Positions 35,958-43,635 of a stretch of 64,000 bases of DNA are shown here, in pieces; position 1 is the first letter of the stretch, and each line of letters opens with the position of its first letter. The stretch covers positions 62,001 to 126,000 of the forward strand of contig NZ_CAJVCE010000012.1 of assembly GCF_910594985.1 (NCBI RefSeq). Direction: 5' to 3'. The DNA comes from Paenibacillus allorhizosphaerae (GTDB lineage Bacteria > Bacillota > Bacilli > Paenibacillales > NBRC-103111). The position numbers and the translations under genes were made by a program. A model generated the notes under the pieces. It did no database searches. It was given only the letters and a program-made list of their open reading frames with translations, and had not been told where the DNA came from.

Positions 35958-36295
35958 AGGCCAGTCCCTCCATCGCCGATTTACGGTTAATATCTTGGAG
36001 CTGCAGCCGCCGCAGCCGCTTTGTCCGGCGCGGGAGCTGCCGCATAGTTAGGATAGTCTATGCATTTGCCCACCTGTTGGTGACTCCCATGCCCCTGTCC
36101 CCCTGCTCCTGTCCACGTTTCCGCTCCCGTGCGCGCTGTGTTCGATATTGCCGTTTCGACGCACAAAAAGCCGGCCGAAAAGCGCGGCCGACCGAAATGC
36201 ACGAAAAAAAAGCCCTCCTGGGGAACGTAACGCTTTGCACGTTCTTAACGGCATTAAGCGATGTGTTTCCCTAGAAAGGCTTGTGTGTCTTGAGA
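35958..36295. other. GC-rich leader region upstream of the ABC operon
   Basis: About 338 bp. The right part holds the M32 carboxypeptidase terminator (36164-36193). The left part is unusually GC-rich for a leader, with a GCATAG/CTATGC mini-hairpin near 36040-36063 and two tiny reading frames behind GGGGGACAGGGGC and GGTGGGCAA. A 72-codon minus-strand frame ending in an Ala-rich stretch (35987-36202) overlaps the terminator and is not called as a gene. No promoter hexamers were confirmed. Confidence 0.45.
36164..36193 (-). terminator. terminator of the M32 carboxypeptidase gene
   Basis: GC-rich hairpin with arms GCCGGCCG and CGGCCGAC (36170-36192) followed on the minus strand by TTTTTGTG, about 100 bp after the carboxypeptidase stop. 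Confidence 0.7.
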
Positions 36296-37816
36296 CTACA
36301 ACTTATAGATATCCGAATACTTCTCGGTCAAATATTCCACGAGGTAATCCGGGTTCAGCTCCTCGCCCGTTACCTGCAGTACGATTTCGGACGGCGTGAG
36401 CAGTTTGCCGTATTGGTAAATTTTATCGGACAGCCAGTTTTTGATCGGAAGGAGATTGCCCGCCGCGACGAGTCCGTCGAAATCGCCGAGCTCCCGCTTG
36501 ATCGTCCGCATGAACTGGGCCGCGTACATATTGCCGAGCGCGTAAGACGGGAAATATCCGAACGCCCCGCCGGACCAGTGTACGTCCTGCAGTACGCCCT
36601 CGCCGTTATGGGACGGCGTCACGCCGAGATATTCCTTGTATTTCTCATTCCATACTTCCGGCAGGTCGGCCACTTTCACGGCGCCGCTGAACAGCGCCTT
36701 CTCGATCTCATAGCGCACCATGATGTGCAGATTGTACGTGAGCTCATCGGCTTCGATCCGGATGAGCGACGGCTTCACTTCATTGGTAGCGCGGTAAAAC
36801 TGCTCAACCGTAGCGCCGTCGAACTGCCCGGAGTAGTTACGCTGTAAATCACCGAAATAGCGGCTCCAGAACGGGCGGCTGCGGCCGATCATATTTTCCC
36901 AGAAGCGGGATTGCGATTCGTGAATACCCATCGACGTTCCGGTGCAGAGCGGCGTACCGATCAAGTTCGCCGAAATGTTTTGTTCATACAGGGCATGACC
37001 GCCTTCGTGAATCGTGCCGAACAGCGCGCTGTTGACGTCGTCCGGCAAATAGCGGGTCGTAATCCGCACGTCGCCCGGGTTCAGTCCCGTGGCGAACGGA
37101 TGCACCGTTTCATCCAGTCGGCCCGCCTCGAAATCGTATCCCATCTGTTCCAATATGTATAGGCTGAATTTCTTCTGCTTGGCAACATCGAACTGCTGTC
37201 TCAGGATGCTCGTATCCGGTTTGTGCGTCGATGCTTCGATGGCCGCGAGCAGCGGGACCGCCTTTTCTCTCAGCGCGCCGAACACTTGATCCAGCTTCTC
37301 GACCGTCATTCCCGGCTCGTACATATCCAGGAGCGTATTGTATTTATGTCCTTCATAGCCCCACAGCTCGATGAACTCATGATTCATGGCCACGATTTTC
37401 TCAAGAAACGGCTGAAAACTGGCATAATCCGCATTGTGTTTCGCGTCCTCCCAAGCGGATTCCGACTGGGAAGTCAGCACGACGTATTCCTGATACTTTT
37501 CCGGAGGTATTTTTTTGCTGCGGTCGTACTCCTTCTTGCATTCGCTGACGATTCTTCGCTCCGTCCGGTCCAGCTTCTCGTGCACCTGCGGATCGTTGAA
37601 GTAGTCGAGAAACGCTCCCATCCGCTCCGAGACCGACATCTTGAACAGCTCGCCCGATAGTTCACCGACCACTTCGGACCGCTGTGCGATGCCTTTCTTC
37701 GGGGCCCCCGTGCGCATATCCCAATAAATCAACCCGACGGCTTCCTCATAACTTTTCATCTTTTTCAGATATTGCTTGAACTCGCTCCGATTCGTCTCCA
37801 AATTTGCAGTTGTCAT
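36296..37816 (-). CDS. M32-family metallocarboxypeptidase (YpwA-like)
   Basis: 506 residues, the standard size of carboxypeptidase Taq/YpwA. It removes C-terminal residues from peptides with a zinc or cobalt ion. The metal site HEGGH lies in GTIHEGGHALYEQN, the third ligand Glu in MGIHESQSRFWENM, and the family motif RVTTRY appears as VRITTRY with GIRPA-like elements elsewhere. Cytoplasmic, no signal peptide. The ATG at 37816 has AAGGGG 7 nt upstream; an in-frame ATG is six nt earlier. Divergent from the HesB-like gene. Confidence 0.93.
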   Translation of the reverse strand: MTTANLETNRSEFKQYLKKMKSYEEAVGLIYWDMRTGAPKKGIAQRSEVVGELSGELFKMSVSERMGAFLDYFNDPQVHEKLDRTERRIVSECKKEYDRSKKIPPEKYQEYVVLTSQSESAWEDAKHNADYASFQPFLEKIVAMNHEFIELWGYEGHKYNTLLDMYEPGMTVEKLDQVFGALREKAVPLLAAIEASTHKPDTSILRQQFDVAKQKKFSLYILEQMGYDFEAGRLDETVHPFATGLNPGDVRITTRYLPDDVNSALFGTIHEGGHALYEQNISANLIGTPLCTGTSMGIHESQSRFWENMIGRSRPFWSRYFGDLQRNYSGQFDGATVEQFYRATNEVKPSLIRIEADELTYNLHIMVRYEIEKALFSGAVKVADLPEVWNEKYKEYLGVTPSHNGEGVLQDVHWSGGAFGYFPSYALGNMYAAQFMRTIKRELGDFDGLVAAGNLLPIKNWLSDKIYQYGKLLTPSEIVLQVTGEELNPDYLVEYLTEKYSDIYKL

Positions 37817-37923
37817 AGGCATTCCCCTTTCGTCAACATATACTTTGATGATACTTCGTCTTGAAAATAGAAGCAAATTTACGAAAAGTACGGTATCATA
37901 GGTTGAAAAGGAGTGTGAAAGAA

Positions 37924-38262
37924 ATGCATATCCGCTTTTCCGAAGAAGCCGTTCAGCACATCACGCGCGAACTTTCACGCGGCGGGAACGGATGGGTCAA
38001 ACTCGTGTACGACTCCGAAGGTTGCGGCTGCGCCGTCAGCGGCGTCCCCACATTCTGGCTCGTGGATGAACCGGGAAACCATGACATCATCGTTCAAGAA
38101 GAGCCGTTTCACGTGTGTTTGGACAGGAAACACGAGGTGTTTTTTGAAGAAAACATGTCCGCCGACTACAAACCCGGTGAGCTCTGCTTCGTGCTGAAGA
38201 GCAGCGGCCAAATATATAACGCCCGCATGAAGCTGGTGGATCGCCGCAGTGCCCGCGTTTAA
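37924..38262 (+). CDS. HesB/YqkB-like iron-sulfur-biogenesis-fold protein
   Basis: 112 residues. Reads as the HesB/IscA-like fold used by YqkB and YneR: SEEAVQHITRE, VKLVYDSEGCGCAVSGVP. It has only the Cys-Gly-Cys pair near the N-terminal third and lacks the C-terminal CGC of true A-type Fe-S carriers, so a role in cluster insertion is not assured. AGGAG lies 10 nt before the ATG. Divergent from the carboxypeptidase; ends at a strong terminator. Confidence 0.85.
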   Translation: MHIRFSEEAVQHITRELSRGGNGWVKLVYDSEGCGCAVSGVPTFWLVDEPGNHDIIVQEEPFHVCLDRKHEVFFEENMSADYKPGELCFVLKSSGQIYNARMKLVDRRSARV

Positions 38263-38270
38263 ATGGCGCA

Positions 38271-38304
38271 AAAAAAAGGACTTCCTGTACAGGAGGTCCT
38301 TTTC
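38271..38304. terminator. bidirectional terminator, HesB-like / carbonic anhydrase
   Basis: Hairpin AAAGGACTTCCTGT / ACAGGAGGTCCTTT with one bulge, flanked by A-run on the left and T-run on the right, between two convergent genes. Confidence 0.85.
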
Positions 38305-38325
38305 GTTCATGTGAGGATGTTACAT

Positions 38326-38886
38326 TTACTCGTAGCCTTCGTCGACGATATCCAGCCGCCCGGTAGCCGGGTCGATGACAAGCCCGTGAACCGGGATTTT
38401 CGGAACGAGCGGATGATTTCGAATCAGACTGACGCTGCTGCGGATACTCTCCGATACGTCGTCAAACCCCCGAAGCCAACGTTCGATATGGAGGCCGGAA
38501 TGCTCGAGGATCGTTAACGTCTCCTCTTCAATGCCTCTTTCGAGAAATTTGTCCTTCATCTTCTGAGGATTGATGCTGCTCATTCCGCAATCATAATGAC
38601 CGATGACCAGTACTTCTTCTGCACCCAGCTCATAGATCGCGACGATGATACTGCGCATGATCCCTCCGAATGCCGTCGAGACTACGCCTCCGGCCGATTT
38701 GATCATCTTGACGTCTCCATTCTTGATGTTCATGCTCGCCGGAAGAAGCTCGATCAACCGCGTATCCATGCAAGTGAGGATAACGAATTTTTTATCCGGA
38801 AATTTGGACGTTAAGTACGGCTCGAATTTTTGCTGCTCCACAAAGGAACGATTGAATGTAATAATTTCTTCTAATAATTTTCCCAC
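38326..38886 (-). CDS. beta-class carbonic anhydrase
   Basis: 186 residues. Interconverts CO2 and bicarbonate with a zinc ion held by Cys39 (LTCMDTRL, with the Asp41/Arg43 dyad), His97 and Cys100 (GHYDCGMS). Matches the short clade found in Bacillus (YtiB-like). The start is GTG at 38886 with GGGAG 8 nt upstream. Monocistronic, convergent with the HesB-like gene. Confidence 0.95.
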   Translation of the reverse strand: MGKLLEEIITFNRSFVEQQKFEPYLTSKFPDKKFVILTCMDTRLIELLPASMNIKNGDVKMIKSAGGVVSTAFGGIMRSIIVAIYELGAEEVLVIGHYDCGMSSINPQKMKDKFLERGIEEETLTILEHSGLHIERWLRGFDDVSESIRSSVSLIRNHPLVPKIPVHGLVIDPATGRLDIVDEGYE

Positions 38887-39024
38887 AGCGGTTTCTCCCT
38901 TATCTCGAATTGTAGATTCTCTTGTACTTCAGCCATGTTCTATTATTCTATTGTATATTTTTCGTAACATGGGTTCAATACATCCGCTTTACTTTCCCAG
39001 AAAAGTTTGACCGGTGCGCCAATA

Positions 39025-39654
39025 TTAAGGAGCCAGCTTCGATTCCAGCAGCTCGATCAGCATCTTCTCGACGCTCTTCCCGCCGTTTGGCGCAAGACTG
39101 CCTTCCTTATTATCTCTGCCTCCGGTGTTGTCGGCCGCGGACTCCGCTTCTTGTCCCCGTTCCGCTCTACGCCGCCGTTCAAATTCCTCGATTTTGCGCT
39201 CGAGCTCCTCCGGGGAGATATGCTCGTGGGGAGGAGGCGGCGGCGGGTTCATGCCGAGGCGAGGCAGGCGCTTGATGATTTCATCGTAATAGTGCTTTTG
39301 CTCGGTCGTCAGCATCTCTACGATCTTGGCTTGATCGGATTGCGTCAGTTCTCCGCTGATGCTGTTTTTCCGAACAAGCGGAAGCATTTCCTCTGCCTGA
39401 TCGCGTGTGAAGCCTAGTCCTTCTTTCCGGTCAATTTGCAGCAGGTCTTTGAAAAACAGCACCATCTGCCGTTCGTTCAGACTGAGCAGGTCGCCGTCCG
39501 GCCGCCGCTTCTGCACGTCAGCCGGCTTATTCGGCGATGTCGCGGCTTGTGCCGAAGAAACATCCGGAGTGGACGAAGCGTGTCCCGCCGTTCCGCAGCC
39601 GCTAATAACGATCAAGATTGAGCAGTATGCCGTCAACGTGATGCATTTGGACAC
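39025..39654 (-). CDS. lipoprotein of unknown function behind two-component system
   Basis: 209 residues, GTG start at 39654 behind GGGGGGTGG. Lipoprotein signal with lipobox VISGCG (Cys20). The mature part is helical and charged: LLSLNERQMVLFFKDLLQ, ELTQSDQAKIVEMLTTEQKHYYDEI, then a PPPPPPH spacer and an Arg/Glu-rich helix (EELERKIEEFERRRRAE). The two LTxxxQ/LTTEQ stretches recall the LTxxQ motif of Spy/CpxP-type envelope stress proteins, but length and context differ. It follows the sensor kinase on the same strand by 100 bp, so it may be a target or modulator of that system. Confidence 0.75.
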   Translation of the reverse strand: MSKCITLTAYCSILIVISGCGTAGHASSTPDVSSAQAATSPNKPADVQKRRPDGDLLSLNERQMVLFFKDLLQIDRKEGLGFTRDQAEEMLPLVRKNSISGELTQSDQAKIVEMLTTEQKHYYDEIIKRLPRLGMNPPPPPPHEHISPEELERKIEEFERRRRAERGQEAESAADNTGGRDNKEGSLAPNGGKSVEKMLIELLESKLAP

Positions 39655-39754
39655 CCTGCCACCCCCCGTCCGGAAATGATCCGTACCGCATATACGGACA
39701 GCTTACCGAAATTCTTTGATCAAACTGTGAGGGTTTTGTAAAAATAATGTAAAA

Positions 39755-41194
39755 TTAATTCAATACGCGGGGAAATGTAATCCGAAACGAAGTTCCTTTA
39801 TCCGGCGCGCTATCGACCGTGATCGTTCCCTTCATCCCGCCGACCAAATGTTTCACGATCGTGAGCCCCAGCCCGGTGCCGTCAGAAGCATGCGTGCGGG
39901 AATGCTCCGCCTTGTAGAACCGGTCCCAAATGCGCTGCAGCTCTGCTTCGTTCATCCCGATGCCGGTATCCCGCACCTCGATGATCGCATGCTCTGCATC
40001 TGCGGTCAGCTTCACGGTAATGGTTCCGTCCGCCGGCGTAAACCGTATGGCGTTATAGATCAGGTTCAGCATGATTTGTGAGAACCGGTCTGGATCGAGC
40101 TCACATACGACGGCGGCTTGAGCGGCCGCGTCCGGGTAGATGGAGTATAACTGAAGCCCCTTTTCCAAAGCCGGCGTGCGCACAATGTCCAGCACCTCGG
40201 CAATTTTTTCCTGAAGCACCAACGGTCGGGTGCGGAATACGTCCATCCCGTTCTCGATGCTGGCCAGATCGAGCAAATCCGTTACCAGCCGCTGCAATCG
40301 CTGCACTTCATGATCGCAAATCTGAAGGTAATGGGCATATTTCGCTTCCGGAATAACCCGATCGTTCATCGCTACGATCAACCCCCGCAGCGTAGTCAGC
40401 GGCGATCGCAGCTCGTGCGAGACATTGGCCAAAAATTCCTGCCGCGTATCCTCCCACTGCTCGAGCTGATCCACCATGAAGTTGAAGCTGCGTGCCAGCT
40501 CCCCGACTTCGTCATTGGACGAGATCGGTACCCGCGTCGTGAAATCGCCGTTGGCGACTTCCAGCGCCGCGGTATTCATCTGCTGCAGCGGTCCGGCCAG
40601 CTTGCGGGACAAGCTGTATAGGATGACACCGACGGCAATGAGGGAAAAGAGCAGCGGCACGACGATATTCCATCGCACCGCAGTGATGGCTTCGCTGATT
40701 TCCAGCGCCGGTATGTTCATGATGAGCACAATCGGCTGATCGTTGAACGTAGCCGGCGTATAGTAAGTAAGCAGCCCTTCACCGGCGCGAATGCTATATT
40801 TGTACTTACCTGCGACAAAACCGCTATTGCCTTTCAGTCCGTCAATGAACCACGGGTCCATCGATTTGGGAATTGTGGTGTTCTCCCGTTCCGAGGACCC
40901 GTTCATGATTTGGCCCTTGGAATCGACGAGCCACACCGAGCCGTTAACGCCGCGGGCGACGATGCGAATTCCGAAACGAAGCTCCCTTGTCGAAATCGTG
41001 CCTTCCTGATACGAAGGCAGCATCTTAATCACCTCAGCGGCGCGCGACACCAACAGTTCTTTCCTATCTTTATAGAAGAAATCGGTAAAGTAATAATTCC
41101 AGAATACGGCAAGTCCTACGAATAATAAAATGCAGGTCGCAAGAAACGATAAGAAGATCTGGATGTACAAGCTGCGCATCCATCTTCTAATCAT
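39755..41194 (-). CDS. sensor histidine kinase, HAMP-HisKA-HATPase
   Basis: 479 residues. Transmembrane helix (about 12-34), an extracytoplasmic sensor of about 130 residues, second helix (about 168-188), HAMP (190-242), HisKA with NVSHELRSPLTTLRG (His near residue 257), and HATPase_c with N-box NAIRFTPADG, G1 VRDTGIGM and G2 DGTGLGLTIV. Autophosphorylates and passes phosphate to the adjacent OmpR-type regulator. Its ATG overlaps the regulator's stop by 8 bp. Signal unknown. Confidence 0.95.
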   Translation of the reverse strand: MIRRWMRSLYIQIFLSFLATCILLFVGLAVFWNYYFTDFFYKDRKELLVSRAAEVIKMLPSYQEGTISTRELRFGIRIVARGVNGSVWLVDSKGQIMNGSSERENTTIPKSMDPWFIDGLKGNSGFVAGKYKYSIRAGEGLLTYYTPATFNDQPIVLIMNIPALEISEAITAVRWNIVVPLLFSLIAVGVILYSLSRKLAGPLQQMNTAALEVANGDFTTRVPISSNDEVGELARSFNFMVDQLEQWEDTRQEFLANVSHELRSPLTTLRGLIVAMNDRVIPEAKYAHYLQICDHEVQRLQRLVTDLLDLASIENGMDVFRTRPLVLQEKIAEVLDIVRTPALEKGLQLYSIYPDAAAQAAVVCELDPDRFSQIMLNLIYNAIRFTPADGTITVKLTADAEHAIIEVRDTGIGMNEAELQRIWDRFYKAEHSRTHASDGTGLGLTIVKHLVGGMKGTITVDSAPDKGTSFRITFPRVLN

Positions 41195-41951
41195 CGCGCT
41201 TCACCTCGAAGGAATAACCGATGCCCCATAGCGTCTGAATCGTCCAGCCATCGTGGCTGCCGAGCTTTTTACGCAAGTTTTTGACGTGTGCATCCACGGT
41301 CCGCGTGCCTCCGCTGAAATCGAACTGCCAGACGTAGCCGAGCAAGTCCTCACGCGTGTATACCCGTGAAGGGCTGGTTGCGAGAAAATGAAGCAGCTCG
41401 ATTTCTTTGGGCGTTAGATCGACCCGCACGCCGTCCAGCGTCACCTTGTACTGCTCCAAATCGATTCTTAAATTTCGGATATGCAGCGTCTTCGGCTTCG
41501 TTTCCGCCATTGCAGCAGGCGCAGGCGCGGGCGCAGTATTTTGCAACATCGTTCGCCGAAGCACCGCTTTAATGCGTGCCACCAGTTCGTTCGGATCAAA
41601 CGGCTTTACGACATAATCGTCCACGCCGAGATTGAATCCGCGCAGTTTATCGATGGACTCCCCTTTCGCCGTTAAAAAAATGACCGGCGTCATCCCTTTC
41701 GCCCCAGGCAGCTGGCGGATTTGGCTGCACAGCTCGAAGCCGGAAATATCGGGCAGCATTACGTCCAGCAATACCAGGTTCGGCTCGTCCGATTTGATCG
41801 CCTCCATGACTCCGTTCCCTCTATTCATAATGAGAGGCTCGTATCCGGCGTGTTCCAAATAAAGCCGGATGACTTCCGCAATATGCGGCTCGTCTTCGAC
41901 GACTACGATCTTTACAGGCTTTCCGACAAAGCCCGGCGCATTGTTGCTCAA
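41187..41951 (-). CDS. OmpR-family response regulator
   Basis: 254 residues. Receiver domain with acidic pocket VVEDE (Glu19/Asp20), phospho-acceptor Asp63 (LVLLDVMLPD) and Lys in FLTAKGES; an Ala/Pro-rich linker (APAPAPAAMAETK); C-terminal winged helix with LTPKEIELLHFLATSPSRVYT and GGTRTVDAHVKNLRKKLG. A TTG start at 41951 is proposed, since AGGAGGAGAAACGG precedes it with an 8-nt spacer; a GTG at 41975 directly abuts the previous stop and has no site. Operon with DUF309 gene upstream and kinase downstream. Confidence 0.95.
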   Translation of the reverse strand: MSNNAPGFVGKPVKIVVVEDEPHIAEVIRLYLEHAGYEPLIMNRGNGVMEAIKSDEPNLVLLDVMLPDISGFELCSQIRQLPGAKGMTPVIFLTAKGESIDKLRGFNLGVDDYVVKPFDPNELVARIKAVLRRTMLQNTAPAPAPAAMAETKPKTLHIRNLRIDLEQYKVTLDGVRVDLTPKEIELLHFLATSPSRVYTREDLLGYVWQFDFSGGTRTVDAHVKNLRKKLGSHDGWTIQTLWGIGYSFEVKRDD

Positions 41952-41975
41952 CCGTTTCTCCTCCTGCCAACTCAC

Positions 41976-42539
41976 TTACTCGCGGGTGATATCTTCGTTG
42001 TTACGCGACCCTGTCCGCTGCCGCAGTTTTTGCAGCCTTTGCCGTTCCCGCTCCGCTATCACTTCACTTCGGTCGCGCAGCTTGTGCTTGTCCAGCAAAA
42101 AGGCGTCGGTAAGGTTGCTAGGCTGCAGCCAAACCGCTTTCATCGCGGCACACGACTCGCGGCAAGCTTTTTCCAGCATCGCGTCACTCAGCGGGATATC
42201 GATATCTGTGTATTCGAACGAATCCGCTCTCTCCAACGCGGCCAACCGGTTAACGAGCCGGATGCGAAACGCTTGCGCTTCTATGCCGAGTCTTTCCAGA
42301 TGCTCGTCCCGAAGATGAGTTAATGCGCTTCGCAGCATTTTCTCGCCGCCGCGCAAGTTTCCACGCCGCTGGTGGTAGAACGAGACCGCCGCTTGGATCA
42401 GTCCTTCGAGCGTTTGCCGGAACGGATGGCCCGGATTGGACTTCCAATAGTCCTCCATCACTTCATGGCATTCGAAATAATCCCGCGGACCATGGAAATA
42501 GGCGAGAAACTGTATATAGGCTTCGGGATATGCCCTCAT
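41976..42539 (-). CDS. DUF309-family protein
   Basis: 187 residues. The family core is visible as AYLYFHGPRDYFECHEVMEDYWK-type sequence near residues 8-32 (His-Glu pair in ECHEVMEDYW) and GLIQAAVSFYHQRRGN. DUF309 proteins are small helical proteins of unknown function widespread in Firmicutes and cyanobacteria. GAGGGG lies 9 nt before the ATG at 42539. The stop lies immediately before the response-regulator region, so it heads the same transcript. Confidence 0.85.
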   Translation of the reverse strand: MRAYPEAYIQFLAYFHGPRDYFECHEVMEDYWKSNPGHPFRQTLEGLIQAAVSFYHQRRGNLRGGEKMLRSALTHLRDEHLERLGIEAQAFRIRLVNRLAALERADSFEYTDIDIPLSDAMLEKACRESCAAMKAVWLQPSNLTDAFLLDKHKLRDRSEVIAERERQRLQKLRQRTGSRNNEDITRE

Positions 42540-42701
42540 GACGAATTTCCCCTCTTTTTTAGAATACGATGACCTGTCGCCAAGATTTCTATTACTATTG
42601 TAACAATTTCGTTTAAAATCTGAAACCATTGACTACATTATACGTAGTAACGAAGATAAGATAAATATAAATTCATATTCAAACTGGGAGGATCAACAAA
42701 C

Positions 42702-43139
42702 ATGTTTAAAAAATTGTCTCTATTATTGATGGCTTGTACGATCGCATTTTCGTTCACGGTACCGCATCAGGCGGACGCTGCTTACAAGTCTTCGAGAAAA
42801 AGCTTCAACACGGGAACGACGACGCAAACGCCGAATAGCGGCGCAAACAAAAGCGAACCGGCCGCTTCCACGAAGACGCCGAACTCCGCAACGACGCAGG
42901 CTCCGGCACAGAAACCCGGATTTTTCGGCGGCGCTGGCGGCTTTATGAAGGGCATGATGATCGGCGGCTTGGCCGGCCTTCTGTTCGGCGGCTTGTTCGG
43001 CGGCATGGGCTTTCTCGGCGATATGCTCGGTCTGATTATCAACGTGCTTGCCATTGTCGTCCTGATCGCGGTCATCCGCAAAGTGTTCGTTTACTTCCGG
43101 GATCGCCGCAAGATGGATCAAGAGCCTCGCAGATACTAA
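42702..43139 (+). CDS. small secreted/membrane protein with Gly-rich hydrophobic region
   Basis: 145 residues. Signal peptide (cleavage near ADA-AYKS), a Thr/Asn/Lys/Pro-rich spacer of about 45 residues, a Gly/Phe/Met-rich hydrophobic stretch (about 72-105) and a final transmembrane helix (about 107-127) with basic tail. The arrangement resembles the N-terminal part of bacterial Tim44-domain proteins without the Tim44 domain. GGGAGG precedes the ATG at 42702. Function unknown; it lies 24 bp upstream of a DUF2653 gene and may be co-transcribed. Confidence 0.75.
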   Translation: MFKKLSLLLMACTIAFSFTVPHQADAAYKSSRKSFNTGTTTQTPNSGANKSEPAASTKTPNSATTQAPAQKPGFFGGAGGFMKGMMIGGLAGLLFGGLFGGMGFLGDMLGLIINVLAIVVLIAVIRKVFVYFRDRRKMDQEPRRY

Positions 43140-43171
43140 TATATAATTAAGGAAAATGAGGGTTGCAGCAT

Positions 43172-43447
43172 ATGAGATTGTCCGAGCAAGAAATCATCAA
43201 TGCCATTTGCCTGCATGTTGCAGAGCGCAAGCAGCTTCATCCGACCCAGGTCGAAGTGGAATTGATGTGGGATGAGGATTTGGGCTTTTCGGCGGAAGTG
43301 CATGCCGACGGGCGCAGTCAAATTTTTATTGCGGCCAACATGCTGGAAGCCATCGAACGTTATTTGTTGAAAGAGCACAACATGCGCGTATTCCGTGATC
43401 AAATCAGGCTAAGCCTCGAGGATGAGATCGTCGCGGATATCGCTTAA
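43172..43447 (+). CDS. DUF2653/YxcD-family protein
   Basis: 91 residues. Matches the YxcD family: MRLSEQEIINAICLHVA, then VEVELMWDEDLGFSAEV and EAIERYLLKEHNMRVF. Small cytoplasmic protein of unknown role. The ATG at 43172 follows GAGGG with a 9-nt spacer; a TTG three codons earlier is less likely. Followed at once by a strong terminator. Confidence 0.85.
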   Translation: MRLSEQEIINAICLHVAERKQLHPTQVEVELMWDEDLGFSAEVHADGRSQIFIAANMLEAIERYLLKEHNMRVFRDQIRLSLEDEIVADIA

Positions 43448-43465
43448 CGATTGGGCAAGTTGGAA

Positions 43466-43498
43466 CGCCTCCGAAGCGGTGCTTCGGAGGTTTTTTTG
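43466..43498 (+). terminator. terminator after the DUF2653 gene
   Basis: Perfect 10-bp stem CCTCCGAAGC / GCTTCGGAGG with a 3-nt loop (43468-43490) followed by TTTTTTT. Confidence 0.92.
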
Positions 43499-43635
43499 TG
43501 CCACCGTTTCTATGATTCTATTATTTTCCTTCGCAACTTAAAAGCCCCACTTGACGTTTAATAGAGTAGATGCATTGGAGCTTCGTTCCGAATGCAACCG
43601 ATTCATACTTCAAGGAAAGAGGCTGATGCATATTG

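Noticed and set aside
35987-36202. 72-codon frame ending in an Ala-rich stretch
   Set aside because: It overlaps the carboxypeptidase terminator, lacks a ribosome site and matches nothing known.
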